Assembly (NCBI RefSeq): GCF_039851975.1
Contig: NZ_CP156660.1
Span: 1,364,001 to 1,428,000, forward strand
From: Desulfoscipio sp. XC116
GTDB lineage: Bacteria; Bacillota; Desulfotomaculia; Desulfotomaculales; Desulfallaceae
DNA: 64,000 nt
Reading direction: 5' to 3'
Shown: positions 6,687 to 16,607 of the stretch, piece by piece
Layout of the letters: every line of letters starts with the position of its first letter
Position numbering within the stretch: position 1 is the first letter of the stretch
Notes under the pieces: model-generated
Told to the model about the DNA's origin: nothing
The model's database searches: none
What the model saw: the letters and a program-made list of their open reading frames with translations, nothing else
Made by a program: the position numbers and the translations under genes

Positions 6687-9107
6687 TTGCGCGTTTCCTT
6701 TAAATGGCTACAGGAATATGTAGATATAGATGTAACCCCGGATACACTGGCCGAGTCTTTGACTTTGGCGGGCCTGGCGGTGGAAGCCATGGAAGAACCC
6801 GGCAAAGGCATTGAAAAGGTTTATACCGGTAAAATACTAAAAATAGATAAGCATCCCAATGCGGACAAGCTGGTAATTTGCCAGGTGTCGGTAGGTGGGG
6901 AAGAAACCCAAATTGTTACCGGGGCCCCCAATGTACGGGAGGGTCATGTAATACCCGTGGCCGTGGTGGGTGCCAAGCTGGCCGGTGGTCTGACTATCAA
7001 AAAGGCTAAGCTGCGCGGGGTGGAATCTCGAGGAATGCTTTGCTCCGGTGCGGAGCTGGGTTTGGACCCGGATATACTGCCGGAAGACCAGCGGCATGGC
7101 ATCATGATATTGCCTTCAGACACGCCCATAGGCGTGGATGTAAAGCCATTAATCGGCTTGGATGATGTCGTGCTGGAGCTTGAACTTACTCCCAACCGGG
7201 GCGACTGCATGAGCATGCTGGGCGTGGCCCGGGAGGTGGCGGCTATCTTGCAAAAACCGTTGAAGATGCCTGCCGCTGAGTTTTTCGCTATCCCTCCCGG
7301 GCCGGAGGACAGGGTACGGATTGATATTGATGACGCTGACTTATGCCGCCGTTATGTGGCCCGCTTGCTTAAAAATGTTAAGATTGGGCCTTCGCCGAGC
7401 TGGATGCAGGAGCGGCTGCGGGCGGCCGGTGTGCGGCCTATCAGTAACGTAGTGGATGTGACCAACTATGTGATGATGGAAATGGGCCAGCCCATGCACG
7501 CCTTTGACTATCATAAGCTTAAAAACGGCCATATCATTGTGCGTCGGGCGAATCCGGGCGAAGCTATTGTTTCTCTTGATAAGGCAGTCAGAAAACTTAC
7601 CCCGGATATGCTGGCTATCACCGACCCGGACGGGCCGGTGGCGGTGGCCGGGGTAATGGGCGGCCTGGAGTCCGAGGTGACGGAGGGGACTGCGGCCGTG
7701 TTGCTGGAGTCGGCGTACTTTAAACCCGTGAGCGTGCGGCGCACCTCCCGGGATCTGGGGTTGCGCTCCGAGTCTTCTTCCCGTTTTGAAAAGGGCATCG
7801 ACCAAACGGGCTGTCTGCGGGCCGCTGATCGGGCCGCCGCGCTGCTGGCCGAAATGGGAGCGGCCGAAGTAGTAGACCTGGTGGTAGATAACTACCCCGA
7901 GCCCGCAGTGGAGAAAACCGTGCTGTTACGTCCCGAGCGGGTCAACAGTCTTCTAGATACCGAGTTAGCGGTTTCTGAAATAAGCGTTCTCCTGACCCGC
8001 CTGCAGTTTAAAGTACGGGAGGATATGGGGGGACTGTTGGTTACTGTGCCCGGTCACCGGCCTGATGTTGGCATTGAGGCTGATTTGATAGAAGAAGTGG
8101 CTAGGCTGTACGGGTATAACCGGGTAAAAAATACTCTGCCCACCGGTGCAATTACTCAGGGGACCAGAACTTCTGCCCAGCGGTTGGCTATGCATGTAAA
8201 GGATTTTTTGGCCCGGAGCGGGTTTAATGAGGTAATCACCTATAGTTTTATCAACAGCCGGGTATTTGACCGGCTGGGGCTGCCGGAGAATGATACATAC
8301 CGGAAGGTAGTTGCTCTGCAAAACCCGCTGAGCGAAGAACAGGCTGTAATGCGCACGTTGTTGTTCCCCGGTCTGCTGGAGGTGCTGCAGCGCAATAGCA
8401 ATCGTCGGGTTAAGGATGGCGCTGTTTATGAGTTGGGCAGGGCATTTTATCCACGGGAAGGGGAACCTTTGCCCGAAGAGGTGTCGGTTCTGGCGGCCGC
8501 TGTCACCGGAGTCACTCCGGGCGGCTGGAATGCACGACCCACATCAATGGATTTCTATTACTTGAAAGGTATTCTGGAAGCATTGATGTCCTATGTGGGG
8601 ATAAAGGATGTAACTTACGTTCCCGCTGTTGATGTCAGAGGCTTTCATCCCGGGCGGGTTGCCGGCGTGTTGGCCGGTGATGTGGAACTGGGCGTGATTG
8701 GTGAGCTGCATCCCGACGTACAGGAGAACTATGACCTGAGTCAAAGGGTGACAGTAATGGAGCTTAACTTTGACCGGCTTATTCGGGCTGCGGGGGCACC
8801 TAAAAAGTATCAACCGCTGCCTAAGTTTCCCGGAGTGGAACGAGATCTGGCTATAGTGATACTGAAAGATATACCGGCCCGGCAAATCATGGAAACAATT
8901 TATCGGGCGGGCGGTGCTATTTTACGTGGCGTGCAAGTGTTTGATATTTACCGGGGCGAACAGTTTGCGCCGGACCGGCACAGCATGGCTTTTGCTCTGA
9001 AATTTCAGGCTGTGGACCGCACGCTTACCGATGAGGAAGTGGCTAAAAAAACCGATGCCATTATGACTGCTTTGCAAAAGAATTATGGGGCAGCCCTAAG
9101 GAAATAG
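6687..9107 (+). CDS. pheT: Phenylalanine--tRNA ligase, beta subunit (TTG start)
   Basis: The beta subunit carries tRNA-binding, editing and structural domains. The order is typical: N-terminal helix, EMAP-II-like tRNA-binding domain (about residues 40-150, KIDKHPNADKLVICQV), B3/B4 editing domain (RSESSSRFEKGID), B5 domain, catalytic-like core, and C-terminal anticodon-binding domain. I chose TTG at 6687 because the family begins MRVSFKWLQEYV and AGGAGG (6672-6677) is 9 nt upstream. The ATG at 6669 overlaps that ribosome binding site. Length is 806 residues. Confidence 0.97.
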   Translation: MRVSFKWLQEYVDIDVTPDTLAESLTLAGLAVEAMEEPGKGIEKVYTGKILKIDKHPNADKLVICQVSVGGEETQIVTGAPNVREGHVIPVAVVGAKLAGGLTIKKAKLRGVESRGMLCSGAELGLDPDILPEDQRHGIMILPSDTPIGVDVKPLIGLDDVVLELELTPNRGDCMSMLGVAREVAAILQKPLKMPAAEFFAIPPGPEDRVRIDIDDADLCRRYVARLLKNVKIGPSPSWMQERLRAAGVRPISNVVDVTNYVMMEMGQPMHAFDYHKLKNGHIIVRRANPGEAIVSLDKAVRKLTPDMLAITDPDGPVAVAGVMGGLESEVTEGTAAVLLESAYFKPVSVRRTSRDLGLRSESSSRFEKGIDQTGCLRAADRAAALLAEMGAAEVVDLVVDNYPEPAVEKTVLLRPERVNSLLDTELAVSEISVLLTRLQFKVREDMGGLLVTVPGHRPDVGIEADLIEEVARLYGYNRVKNTLPTGAITQGTRTSAQRLAMHVKDFLARSGFNEVITYSFINSRVFDRLGLPENDTYRKVVALQNPLSEEQAVMRTLLFPGLLEVLQRNSNRRVKDGAVYELGRAFYPREGEPLPEEVSVLAAAVTGVTPGGWNARPTSMDFYYLKGILEALMSYVGIKDVTYVPAVDVRGFHPGRVAGVLAGDVELGVIGELHPDVQENYDLSQRVTVMELNFDRLIRAAGAPKKYQPLPKFPGVERDLAIVILKDIPARQIMETIYRAGGAILRGVQVFDIYRGEQFAPDRHSMAFALKFQAVDRTLTDEEVAKKTDAIMTALQKNYGAALRK

Positions 9108-9153
9108 CGGGTTACAGGCGAAGTTTAACTGTATTAGCTGGTTATTGGTTACT

Positions 9154-9199
9154 GGCAGTGAGCTTGCTTGTCAGCTGCAAGCCAACTGCCCGTTTATTA
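9154..9199 (+). terminator. Probable terminator after pheT
   Basis: GGCAGT-GA-GCTTGC (9154-9167) pairs with GCAAGC-CA-ACTGCC (9177-9190), with one internal mismatch pair, followed by CGTTTATTAT. Confidence 0.6.
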
Positions 9200-9260
9200 T
9201 AAGGGAAATTTTATAAACACTTGCCTATATTGCGGCTGCATCTTTTGTACAATGCTTCCG

Positions 9261-9287
9261 TTGACAAAAAAGTTAAAAATATAATAT
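9261..9287 (+). promoter_or_regulatory. Possible promoter of zapA
   Basis: TTGACA at 9261-9266 is consensus. TAATAT at 9282-9287 is a plausible -10 with a short 15-bp spacer; the exact -10 is uncertain in this AT-rich stretch. Confidence 0.45.
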
Positions 9288-9361
9288 TCAGCAGCAGGAA
9301 TAAAGCAATATATGCCGAATTATTTACCAAATGTGCGGATGATTGCTGGGGAGGCCTGTCC

Positions 9362-9628
9362 ATGTCAGATGAGCATAACCGGGTAGATGTGGAGATAAAC
9401 GGAGAACGTTATACTCTAAAGGGAGATACTACGCCGGAGAATATGTTTAAAATGTCTCGATATGTGGACGAGAGAATTAAACAGATCATGCGACGCAATC
9501 CCAGGCTTTCCCTGTATAAAGCCGCAATTCTGGTATCACTGAATATAACCGAAGAACTATTTGACTTGCGAGAAGAATACGATAACTTGATGCATATGTT
9601 GGAACCCGAAAGCAAGCAAAAAAAATAG
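9362..9628 (+). CDS. zapA: Cell division protein ZapA
   Basis: ZapA bundles FtsZ filaments at mid-cell. The 88-residue protein starts MSDEHNRVDVEINGERYTLKG, has the N-terminal beta-rich head and ends in a coiled-coil helix (EELFDLREEYDNLMHML). ATG 9362 has GGGGAGG (9348-9354) 7 nt upstream. The longer in-frame extension from 9221 is unlike ZapA and contains the promoter-like sequence. A terminator follows. zapA downstream of pheT is common in Firmicutes. Confidence 0.9.
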   Translation: MSDEHNRVDVEINGERYTLKGDTTPENMFKMSRYVDERIKQIMRRNPRLSLYKAAILVSLNITEELFDLREEYDNLMHMLEPESKQKK

Positions 9629-9638
9629 TTACCCATGT

Positions 9639-9669
9639 ACTCATGGAGTGGGCTTCATGAGTTTTTTTA
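9639..9669 (+). terminator. Terminator after zapA
   Basis: ACTCATG (9639-9645) and CATGAGT (9656-9662) are a perfect 7-bp stem followed directly by TTTTTT. Confidence 0.85.
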
Positions 9670-9777
9670 TATTTTTAAGGGTAAATTAATTTTGTGATAT
9701 TGGTAGGTGGTGTTGGGAAAGGATTGATTACTTTACGCCCATCTATGCGGCAATATAAATTATATAGGTGTTCTTAA

Positions 9778-10479
9778 ATGACTAAGATAAAATATTCAGA
9801 TGCCACTGTAAAGCCGGGAGCCAAGTCACGGAAATCGGCTACCCGAAGCAAAAAAGATAGCATGGGTAAACCGCCGCAGATGGAGTTTTCCCTTGCTTCC
9901 GGGAATCTGGACAGCGCCGTGCCCCGGGAATTTTACGCTCGGGATACGGTTACCGTAGCCCGTGAATTGCTGGGCTGTATACTGGTGCACCGCACTCCCC
10001 AGGGCATCACAGCCGGGAGAATCGTGGAAACCGAGGCCTATTTGCAGGGCGATCCGGCTTGTCACGCGGCCCGGCGAATGACGCCCCGCAACAGCGTTAT
10101 GTTCGGGCCGCCCGGTTATACTTATGTCTATTTTACATATGGCATGCATTATTGTTTTAATGTGGTTTCCGCCCCCGAGGGGGTAGGTGAGGCGGTGCTG
10201 GTGCGCGCGCTGGAACCTGCGCTGGGCATAGCGCTGATGCAGCAGCGACGGGGCCGGTCGGGCCTGCGGGAGCTTTGCTCCGGCCCCGCCAAATTGACAC
10301 AGGCGATGGGCATTGTCCGGGAGCACAACCGGCTGGATTTGACAGTGGGTGATTTATATATTAGCCCGAGGAATGCGGAGGCGCCCGTTGTCACTACCAC
10401 TCGCATTGGTATTAAGGAGGGAGCGGAGCTGCCGCTGCGCTTTTATCTGCAGAATAACGGGTACGTGTCCAGGAAATAA
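9778..10479 (+). CDS. DNA-3-methyladenine glycosylase, AAG/MPG type
   Basis: It is predicted to excise alkylated purines from DNA, starting base-excision repair. The domain runs from about residue 45 to the end: [36 protein letters not shown] with the catalytic glutamate, [17 protein letters not shown] and [14 protein letters not shown]. The first 45 residues are a lysine- and serine-rich, low-complexity extension, longer than most relatives. No strong ribosome binding site precedes ATG 9778 (AGGTG is near). ATG 9862 is an alternative start that would remove most of the extension. Confidence 0.92.
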   Translation: MTKIKYSDATVKPGAKSRKSATRSKKDSMGKPPQMEFSLASGNLDSAVPREFYARDTVTVARELLGCILVHRTPQGITAGRIVETEAYLQGDPACHAARRMTPRNSVMFGPPGYTYVYFTYGMHYCFNVVSAPEGVGEAVLVRALEPALGIALMQQRRGRSGLRELCSGPAKLTQAMGIVREHNRLDLTVGDLYISPRNAEAPVVTTTRIGIKEGAELPLRFYLQNNGYVSRK

Positions 10480-10545
10480 CTAAATATTTCCTGCTTTTTA
10501 CGTTGCCCGGCGAAGTATAAAATATCTAAAAAGGAAGTGGCAATA

Positions 10546-11499
10546 ATGAGGATTAGTGAAATATATCAATACGTAGTAGCCAGGGGGATGGAGAGAGATC
10601 CCCGGGGAGCCGAAGCAGTGGCTCGCGATTTGTCTCTGATTAAGAAACGTTACAATGACTTAAAGGAAGAAGAAAAAAAAGATTTCGACACCGATCGTCT
10701 GGCTAATCCTTACAGCGATACCCGGGTGCTTTACGGTAATCCGGAGACGGAAGTAAAACGTATGTTGGTGGGCATTGACATTGAAGCGGGTGAAGTGCTG
10801 CTGGCGGATCGTCTGGCGGATAAGGGGGCCAAAGTGGACTTGATTATGTCCCACCACCCCGAGGGTAAAGCACTGGCGGCGCTGCACGATGTTATGCACC
10901 TGCAGGAGGACATACTGGCTCAGTTCGGGGTGCCCATCAATGTGGCAGAGGGTATCATGGTTTCTCGTATTAATGAAGTCAAGAGAGGTTTGATGCCTTT
11001 AAACCATAACCGGGCGGTGGATGTGGCCAGAATCCTCAATTTACCGCTGATGTGCGCTCATACCGTGGCTGATAATCAGGTGACCAGCTATTTGCAGGAG
11101 CTGATGGATGCGGAAAAACCCGATACTTTGGGTGATGTACTCAAAATGCTTAAAAAAATACCTGAATACGCCGAGGCCGCTAAATATAACGCCGGGCCAA
11201 ATATTGTTGTAGGCAGTAAAGACCGGCGGGCCGGTAAAGTACTGGTGGATATGACCGGAGGCACAGGCGGTTCCGCGGATGCCTACGCCAAGCTGTCCCA
11301 GGCCGGGGTAGGTACGTTGTTGGTCATGCATATCGGGGAAAAGCATCGCAAAGAAGCGGAAAAGAACCATGTCAACGTGATTATTGCCGGGCATATGGCC
11401 AGTGACTCGCTGGGTGTTAATCTGCTGCTGGACGGTCTGGAGGAAAAGGGTGTGGAGATTATACCTTGTTCGGGGTTAATCAGGCATAAACGCAATTAA
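10546..11499 (+). CDS. NIF3-like dinuclear metal-centre protein
   Basis: It matches the NIF3/DUF34 family, whose members form hexamers with a two-metal site and have no settled function. MSHHPEGKALAALHDVM resembles the family metal-ligand histidine segment, and GHMASDSLG near the C-terminus resembles the second metal region. The 317-residue length is somewhat different from YqfO-type proteins. ATG 10546 has AAGGAAG (10531-10537) 8 nt upstream. The GTG at 10537 overlaps that site. The U32 gene follows after 32 bp, probably co-transcribed. Confidence 0.72.
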   Translation: MRISEIYQYVVARGMERDPRGAEAVARDLSLIKKRYNDLKEEEKKDFDTDRLANPYSDTRVLYGNPETEVKRMLVGIDIEAGEVLLADRLADKGAKVDLIMSHHPEGKALAALHDVMHLQEDILAQFGVPINVAEGIMVSRINEVKRGLMPLNHNRAVDVARILNLPLMCAHTVADNQVTSYLQELMDAEKPDTLGDVLKMLKKIPEYAEAAKYNAGPNIVVGSKDRRAGKVLVDMTGGTGGSADAYAKLSQAGVGTLLVMHIGEKHRKEAEKNHVNVIIAGHMASDSLGVNLLLDGLEEKGVEIIPCSGLIRHKRN

Positions 11500-11531
11500 G
11501 ACAGCCAACAATCAAGGAGCAGGATTTAACC

Positions 11532-14063
11532 ATGAGAAAACCTGAATTGCTGGCACCGGCGGGCAGCCGGGATGCGCTGGTGGCGGCCGTGCAAAACGGT
11601 GCGGACGCTGTATACCTGGGTGGCAGGCGGTTTAACGCCCGACGCAGTGCGGCTAATTTTGACGATGCAGAATTAGCCGGAGCCATAGAATATGCCCATG
11701 TACGCGGCGTAAAAATCTATGTCACAGTGAATATACTGTTGGCTGACACTGAACTTAAGGAAGCCGTATGTTTTTTGCGCACTATTTATAATGCGGGTGC
11801 CGATGCCGCTATCGTGCAGGATCTGGGGCTGATTCGATTGGCCCGGCGGGTGATACCGGAGCTGGAATTACACGCCAGCACCCAGATGACGGCACACAAT
11901 GTGCCGGGGGCTTTGTTGTTGCGGGATGCGGGCGTTAAGCGTATTGTGCTGGCTCGTGAGCTTGATTTGGAATCGATACGGGAAATACGCAAACGGGCCG
12001 GTGTACAGGTGGAAACGTTTGTTCACGGGGCCCTTTGTGTATGCTATTCCGGGCAGTGTCTGATGTCCAGCATGATCGGCGGGCGCAGCGGCAACCGGGG
12101 CCGCTGTGCTCAGCCTTGCCGCCTGGAATACCGCCTGGTGGACGATAATGGTAAGCTGCTGGCTGATTACGAAAAGGTGGGCAACTATCTGCTCAGCCCG
12201 CGGGATTTAAATATCAGCGCGCATATTCCGGATTTAATCAAGGCGGGTATTGATTCATTTAAAATAGAGGGGAGAATGCGGCGCCCCGAATATGTAGCCA
12301 CAGTGACCAGAATATACCGTTCTTTAATTGACCGGGCAGCCCGAGGGGAAGAATATGCCGTCACCGGGGAAGAAAGTGGGCAGCTGACCCAGATATTTAA
12401 CCGTGACTTTACCACGGGTTACTTTTTTGGTGTGCCCGGACGGGATTTGATGAGCTATAAAAGGCCCAACAACCGGGGTGTCAGGCTTGGCCGGGTGCGC
12501 TCTTATAATCGTGAGGCCGGACGGGCGGAGATAGAGCTTGAGGCCCCGCTTAGGGTTGGCGACGGTATAGAAGTGTGGGTGACCCGGGGAGGCCGGGTAG
12601 GCACCGAGGTAAATCAAATTTTCGTGGAAGGGAAAAAAACTTCGTTTGCTGATGCCGGTACAGTGGTGGTGGAGCTAAAGGGGCATATACGGCCTGGGGA
12701 CCGGGTATTTAAGACCAATGATGTGCGGTTGATGGAAAATGCTGTGCAAACATACTCCTCCAGCCGGGAAACACGGTGCATTCCACTTGATTTTAAAGTG
12801 CGGGCGCATGTGGGTGAGCCAATGCTGCTGGAAGCGGCTGATCCACAAGGGATTACCGCCCGTGCCGCTACCGGGGCGGTGACCCAGACTGCTCAAAAGA
12901 GGCCGCTGACAGCGGAGTTTCTGGCCGAACAGCTGGACCGGCTGGGCAATACTCCCTTTGCCTTAAATAAATTAGCCTGTGACCTGGGAGACAATGCAAT
13001 GATCCCGGTCCGGGAAATTAACGATGTGCGCCGGCAGGTGGTGGAACAGATAGCGGCGGCCAGGGCCGCATTACGTAAACCGGTACCGCTGTCTGGGGCC
13101 GACATAGAACATAAGCTGTCTGTTGTTTTAGATAAAGAGGAAATCGAGCGGGTTGAGCAATTTCCGGTGCTGGCCGCAGCGGTGGGCGGTGCCCCGGAGG
13201 CGCGGGCCGCGTTGGAAAGCGGTGCCGAACTCTTGTATTTCAGTGGCGACCGCTTCAGGAGCAGGAGCAATGTAACAGTAGATGAAATTGAACGGGTCCG
13301 GCGGTTTTGCAGAGATGCCGGAGTTGAATTTTATTTAACCACACCCCGCATTGCCCATGACCGGGAATTGAAACGGTATTTACCATTTCTAAAGTCTTTA
13401 CTGGCGACAGAACCGGATGGTATAATGATTGCCTCTTATGGCTGGCTGCCTGTACTGCGCCAATTGACCGGTTTGCCCCTGGTTGCCGATTTTTCACTGA
13501 ATGTGTTTAATCGCCAAAGTGGGGCGTTTCTAATGGAACATGGGATCGGCCGGGTTACTCTGTCCCCCGAACTTACCGGCGAACAGGTCAAATGCCTGGC
13601 CGGTTGCTCTCCGGTGGCTACCGAGGCTATCGTGCATGGCGCTTTACCGCTGATGATATCCCGTTATTGCGCGGTAGGCAGCGTGCTGGGCGGTAAAGAT
13701 GAAGACAGCGGTTGTTCCATGCGGTGCCGCGATGCTTCCTTTGCACTGCTGGACCGTAAGGGAGTGGTTTTCCCTGTGGAAACGGATCAACACTGTCTGA
13801 TGCATATATATAATTCTCGGGAACTTTGCCTTCTGGACACCCTTCCTTATCTGGTGCAAGCGGGCCCTGCTGTACTGAGAGTTGAAGCCCGCCGGGAAGA
13901 CCAAAATTATGTGGCACGTACCGTTAAAACTTACCGGTGGGTTTTGGATAGCCTGCGCAATTCTCCTGACCGGCTGCCGGATTTAACAGCCGTCATGCAG
14001 AAAATGGTGCAAGGGGGACCGGGCTTCACCCGGGGGCATTATTATAGGGGCGTAATGGATTAA
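11532..14063 (+). CDS. U32 family protein with DUF3656 (RlhA/YrrO-like)
   Basis: The U32 domain is at the N-terminus (PELLAPAGSRDALVAAVQNG; ADAVYLGG; VHGALCVCYSGQC; CAQPCR), then a DUF3656-like middle region and a C-terminal segment (about residues 560-840) with a second, weaker U32-like barrel (ESGAELLYFSG; HGALPLMISRYCAVG). Once annotated as peptidases, this family includes E. coli RlhA, which hydroxylates C2501 of 23S rRNA, and TrhP, which modifies tRNA. At 843 residues it is longer than E. coli RlhA. Cysteines at C-Y-S-G-Q-C and C-A-Q-P-C are likely cluster ligands. AAGGAG is 12 nt before the ATG. Confidence 0.88.
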   Translation: MRKPELLAPAGSRDALVAAVQNGADAVYLGGRRFNARRSAANFDDAELAGAIEYAHVRGVKIYVTVNILLADTELKEAVCFLRTIYNAGADAAIVQDLGLIRLARRVIPELELHASTQMTAHNVPGALLLRDAGVKRIVLARELDLESIREIRKRAGVQVETFVHGALCVCYSGQCLMSSMIGGRSGNRGRCAQPCRLEYRLVDDNGKLLADYEKVGNYLLSPRDLNISAHIPDLIKAGIDSFKIEGRMRRPEYVATVTRIYRSLIDRAARGEEYAVTGEESGQLTQIFNRDFTTGYFFGVPGRDLMSYKRPNNRGVRLGRVRSYNREAGRAEIELEAPLRVGDGIEVWVTRGGRVGTEVNQIFVEGKKTSFADAGTVVVELKGHIRPGDRVFKTNDVRLMENAVQTYSSSRETRCIPLDFKVRAHVGEPMLLEAADPQGITARAATGAVTQTAQKRPLTAEFLAEQLDRLGNTPFALNKLACDLGDNAMIPVREINDVRRQVVEQIAAARAALRKPVPLSGADIEHKLSVVLDKEEIERVEQFPVLAAAVGGAPEARAALESGAELLYFSGDRFRSRSNVTVDEIERVRRFCRDAGVEFYLTTPRIAHDRELKRYLPFLKSLLATEPDGIMIASYGWLPVLRQLTGLPLVADFSLNVFNRQSGAFLMEHGIGRVTLSPELTGEQVKCLAGCSPVATEAIVHGALPLMISRYCAVGSVLGGKDEDSGCSMRCRDASFALLDRKGVVFPVETDQHCLMHIYNSRELCLLDTLPYLVQAGPAVLRVEARREDQNYVARTVKTYRWVLDSLRNSPDRLPDLTAVMQKMVQGGPGFTRGHYYRGVMD

Positions 14064-14105
14064 GGTAATTGGTTTATATAATAGTCATACAAGCGGGGAG
14101 AGATT

Positions 14106-16475
14106 ATGGACGAACGCAATTTAAAAAGGCTGGAATTCAACAAGGTCAAGGAAAAATTAGCCTTATTTGCGGCATCGGAACCAGGCCGGGAGCTGATTTA
14201 TAATTTAATCCCCTACGGTCATCGGGATGAAATAGTAACTGCTCTGGAGGAAGTGACCGAGGGGAGGGAACTTTTGCGCCTGGACCCCACCGCGCGTTTG
14301 GATGGGTGGAATGATGTTCGGCAGCAGGCCCGCCGCAGTGAGCGGGGAGCCCTTTTGGATCCACAGGAGTTATGGCATGTATTGCAAACGCTAATGGCCT
14401 GCAGGCACATAAAGAGTTTTTTCAGCGAGCGGCAGGACAGGTATGTTCGTTTAAATGAAATAGCTCAGGGTTTGGGTAATTTTAAAGAACCGGAAAAAAG
14501 GATTGCTTCCGCTATTGCCCCCGGCGGTGAGGTGCTGGACCGGGCTTCGGAGCGCTTGTTTAACATCAGGCGTCGCCTAACGGCGGGCCAGCAGCGGATC
14601 AAAGATCGCCTTAATGAAATTATTCGGTCGACCAGCTATCAAAAATACCTGCAGGATCCCATTGTGACTATGCGAGAGGGCCGTTATGTGGTACCTGTCA
14701 AACAGGAATACCGGTCGCAACTGCCCGGTATCGTGCACGATCAGTCGGCCAGCGGGGCTACCCTGTTTATTGAACCCATGCCGGTGGTGGAGGCCAATAA
14801 TGAAGTGCGTGCGCTCATGGCGGAAGAAAAACAAGAAATTGTCCGCATTTTAACGGAGCTATCCGCCGCAGTGGGCGGGCAGGCCCAAGAGCTGCTGTAT
14901 GCCCTGGAGAACCTGGGCAGGCTGGATTTTATTATGGCCAAAGCCCGCTATAGCGATAGTCTGGATGCTTGGGCACCGCGAATTGTCCCGGGCGCCAAAC
15001 TGGATATCCGGCAGGGCAGACATCCCCTTTTGCCGGTGAAAGCTGTGCCCATCAGTATTCAGCTGGGTGAGGCATTCGACATGCTGGTGATTACCGGACC
15101 CAATACCGGCGGCAAAACGGTGTCTCTTAAAACGGTGGGGCTGTTGGTGCTCATGGCTCATGCTGGTTTACATGTGCCCGCTGACGATGGTACGTTAATT
15201 GGTATGTTTGATCAGGTATTTGCCGATATTGGCGATGAGCAGAGTATTGAGCAATCACTGAGTACTTTCTCTTCTCATACCACTAATATTGTAAAAATAT
15301 TAGCCGGGGCGGACAGCAGAAGCCTGGTGCTGCTTGATGAACTGGGTGCGGGTACTGATCCTACCGAAGGGTCCGCCCTGGCCCGGGCTATTCTGGATCA
15401 ACTGCGGCAGCAGGGGTCCAAGGTGGTGGCTACCACTCACTATGGAGAATTAAAAAGTTATGCTTTTGCCAATGAGCGGGTGGAAAATGCCAGTGTGGAG
15501 TTTGATATAAAAACTCTGCAGCCAACCTACCGGCTGTTAATTGGGCGGCCAGGACGCAGCAATGCCTTTGAAATAGCGCTGCGGCTGGGATTGTCCGAAT
15601 CCGTGGTGCAAAGTGCCAGAGGGTTTTTAACCGAAGAACAAGTACAGGTAGCCGATCTGATGCGGGAATTGGAGAAAGCCCGCTTACAGGCGGAGCGGGA
15701 GCAGGCTGAGGCGGAAAAAATCCGCCTGGAAGCCGAGCAATATAGGGAACAATACATGCTCCGGGCGGAAAAAATACGCCGGCGCAAGGATGAGATTATT
15801 TCCCGTGCAATAGCTGATTCCAGGGAAATGGTGAAAAAGGCTAAACTGGAAGCCGAACAAATGGTTGAAGAGCTGCGGGCTGCGCTTAAAGAGCAAACGA
15901 CCCATAGCCGGGAGCAATCCATAAATAATGCCAGGCAGCGGCTTAGGCAGCTGCAAGCTAAAATTAATGCTAAAGCACCCATTGATATTCCCGAGTATTC
16001 CTCTGAAGCTGTGGCCGATGTAAAACCGGGCGATGAAGTTTTTATACCTAAATACGGGCAGCGGGGGGTGGTGTTGGAGGCACCCGGTCAGGACGATCAA
16101 GTACAGGTGCAAGTGGGTATGATTAGAATGACCATAGCCCGCCGGGAACTGCACCGAGTCCCTGTAAAAGAGAATGCCCGGCCACGGCGTATTGGCGGTG
16201 TTGGCCAGTTAGTACATCAAAAGGCCAGGGATATATCTCCCCGGTTGGACATGCGCGGCATGCGGGTAGATGAAGGGCTGGCTGAGGTGGAAAAGTACCT
16301 GGACGATGCCTGCGTGGCCGGGCTGCCGATGGTGCAGCTGGTACATGGCAAAGGCACCGGGGCACTGCGCTCTGCGGTACAGCAATTGCTGAAGGAACAT
16401 CGTGGGGTCAAAACTTTTCGTTTGGGGGAATCAGGTGAAGGAGGCAGCGGGGTAACTGTGGTGGAATTAAGGTAA
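14106..16475 (+). CDS. mutS2: Endonuclease MutS2
   Basis: It is a MutS paralogue lacking the mismatch-recognition domain; family members suppress recombination or rescue collided ribosomes. The core and clamp regions come first, then the ABC ATPase with Walker A GPNTGGKTVSLK (about residue 332), the DELGAGTDPTEGSA segment and a TTHYGELKSYAF switch. A long coiled coil (about residues 510-625) follows, and a C-terminal Smr nuclease domain has LDMRGMRVDEGL and LVHGKGTGALR. Length of 789 is standard. The ATG follows GGGGAGA. A bidirectional terminator separates it from the convergent penicillin-binding protein gene. Confidence 0.96.
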   Translation: MDERNLKRLEFNKVKEKLALFAASEPGRELIYNLIPYGHRDEIVTALEEVTEGRELLRLDPTARLDGWNDVRQQARRSERGALLDPQELWHVLQTLMACRHIKSFFSERQDRYVRLNEIAQGLGNFKEPEKRIASAIAPGGEVLDRASERLFNIRRRLTAGQQRIKDRLNEIIRSTSYQKYLQDPIVTMREGRYVVPVKQEYRSQLPGIVHDQSASGATLFIEPMPVVEANNEVRALMAEEKQEIVRILTELSAAVGGQAQELLYALENLGRLDFIMAKARYSDSLDAWAPRIVPGAKLDIRQGRHPLLPVKAVPISIQLGEAFDMLVITGPNTGGKTVSLKTVGLLVLMAHAGLHVPADDGTLIGMFDQVFADIGDEQSIEQSLSTFSSHTTNIVKILAGADSRSLVLLDELGAGTDPTEGSALARAILDQLRQQGSKVVATTHYGELKSYAFANERVENASVEFDIKTLQPTYRLLIGRPGRSNAFEIALRLGLSESVVQSARGFLTEEQVQVADLMRELEKARLQAEREQAEAEKIRLEAEQYREQYMLRAEKIRRRKDEIISRAIADSREMVKKAKLEAEQMVEELRAALKEQTTHSREQSINNARQRLRQLQAKINAKAPIDIPEYSSEAVADVKPGDEVFIPKYGQRGVVLEAPGQDDQVQVQVGMIRMTIARRELHRVPVKENARPRRIGGVGQLVHQKARDISPRLDMRGMRVDEGLAEVEKYLDDACVAGLPMVQLVHGKGTGALRSAVQQLLKEHRGVKTFRLGESGEGGSGVTVVELR

Positions 16476-16523
16476 TTAATTTTTAGACAATATCATTATT
16501 ACACTAATTGCATATTATCGATA

Positions 16524-16556
16524 AAAACCCTTAACCGGTGCCGGGTTAAGGGTTTT
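16524..16556. terminator. Bidirectional terminator between mutS2 and the PBP gene
   Basis: AAAACCCTTAACC (16524-16536) and GGTTAAGGGTTTT (16544-16556) form a perfect 13-bp stem with A- and T-tracts, suiting both convergent transcripts. Confidence 0.85.
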
Positions 16557-16561
16557 AAGGT

Positions 16562-16607
16562 TTATCAAATTCCAAGACTCCCACTTATAGAAGCAGGGGG
16601 TTCCTAT
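16562..16607. repeat. Hairpin repeat, copy A
   Basis: The flank TTATCAAATTCCAAGACTCC and the right part GGGGGTTCCTATT recur at 61260-61310 with different middle sequence. ACTCCCACTTATAG folds imperfectly with AAGCAGGGGG. The right end overlaps the stop codon of the minus-strand PBP gene. Confidence 0.5.
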
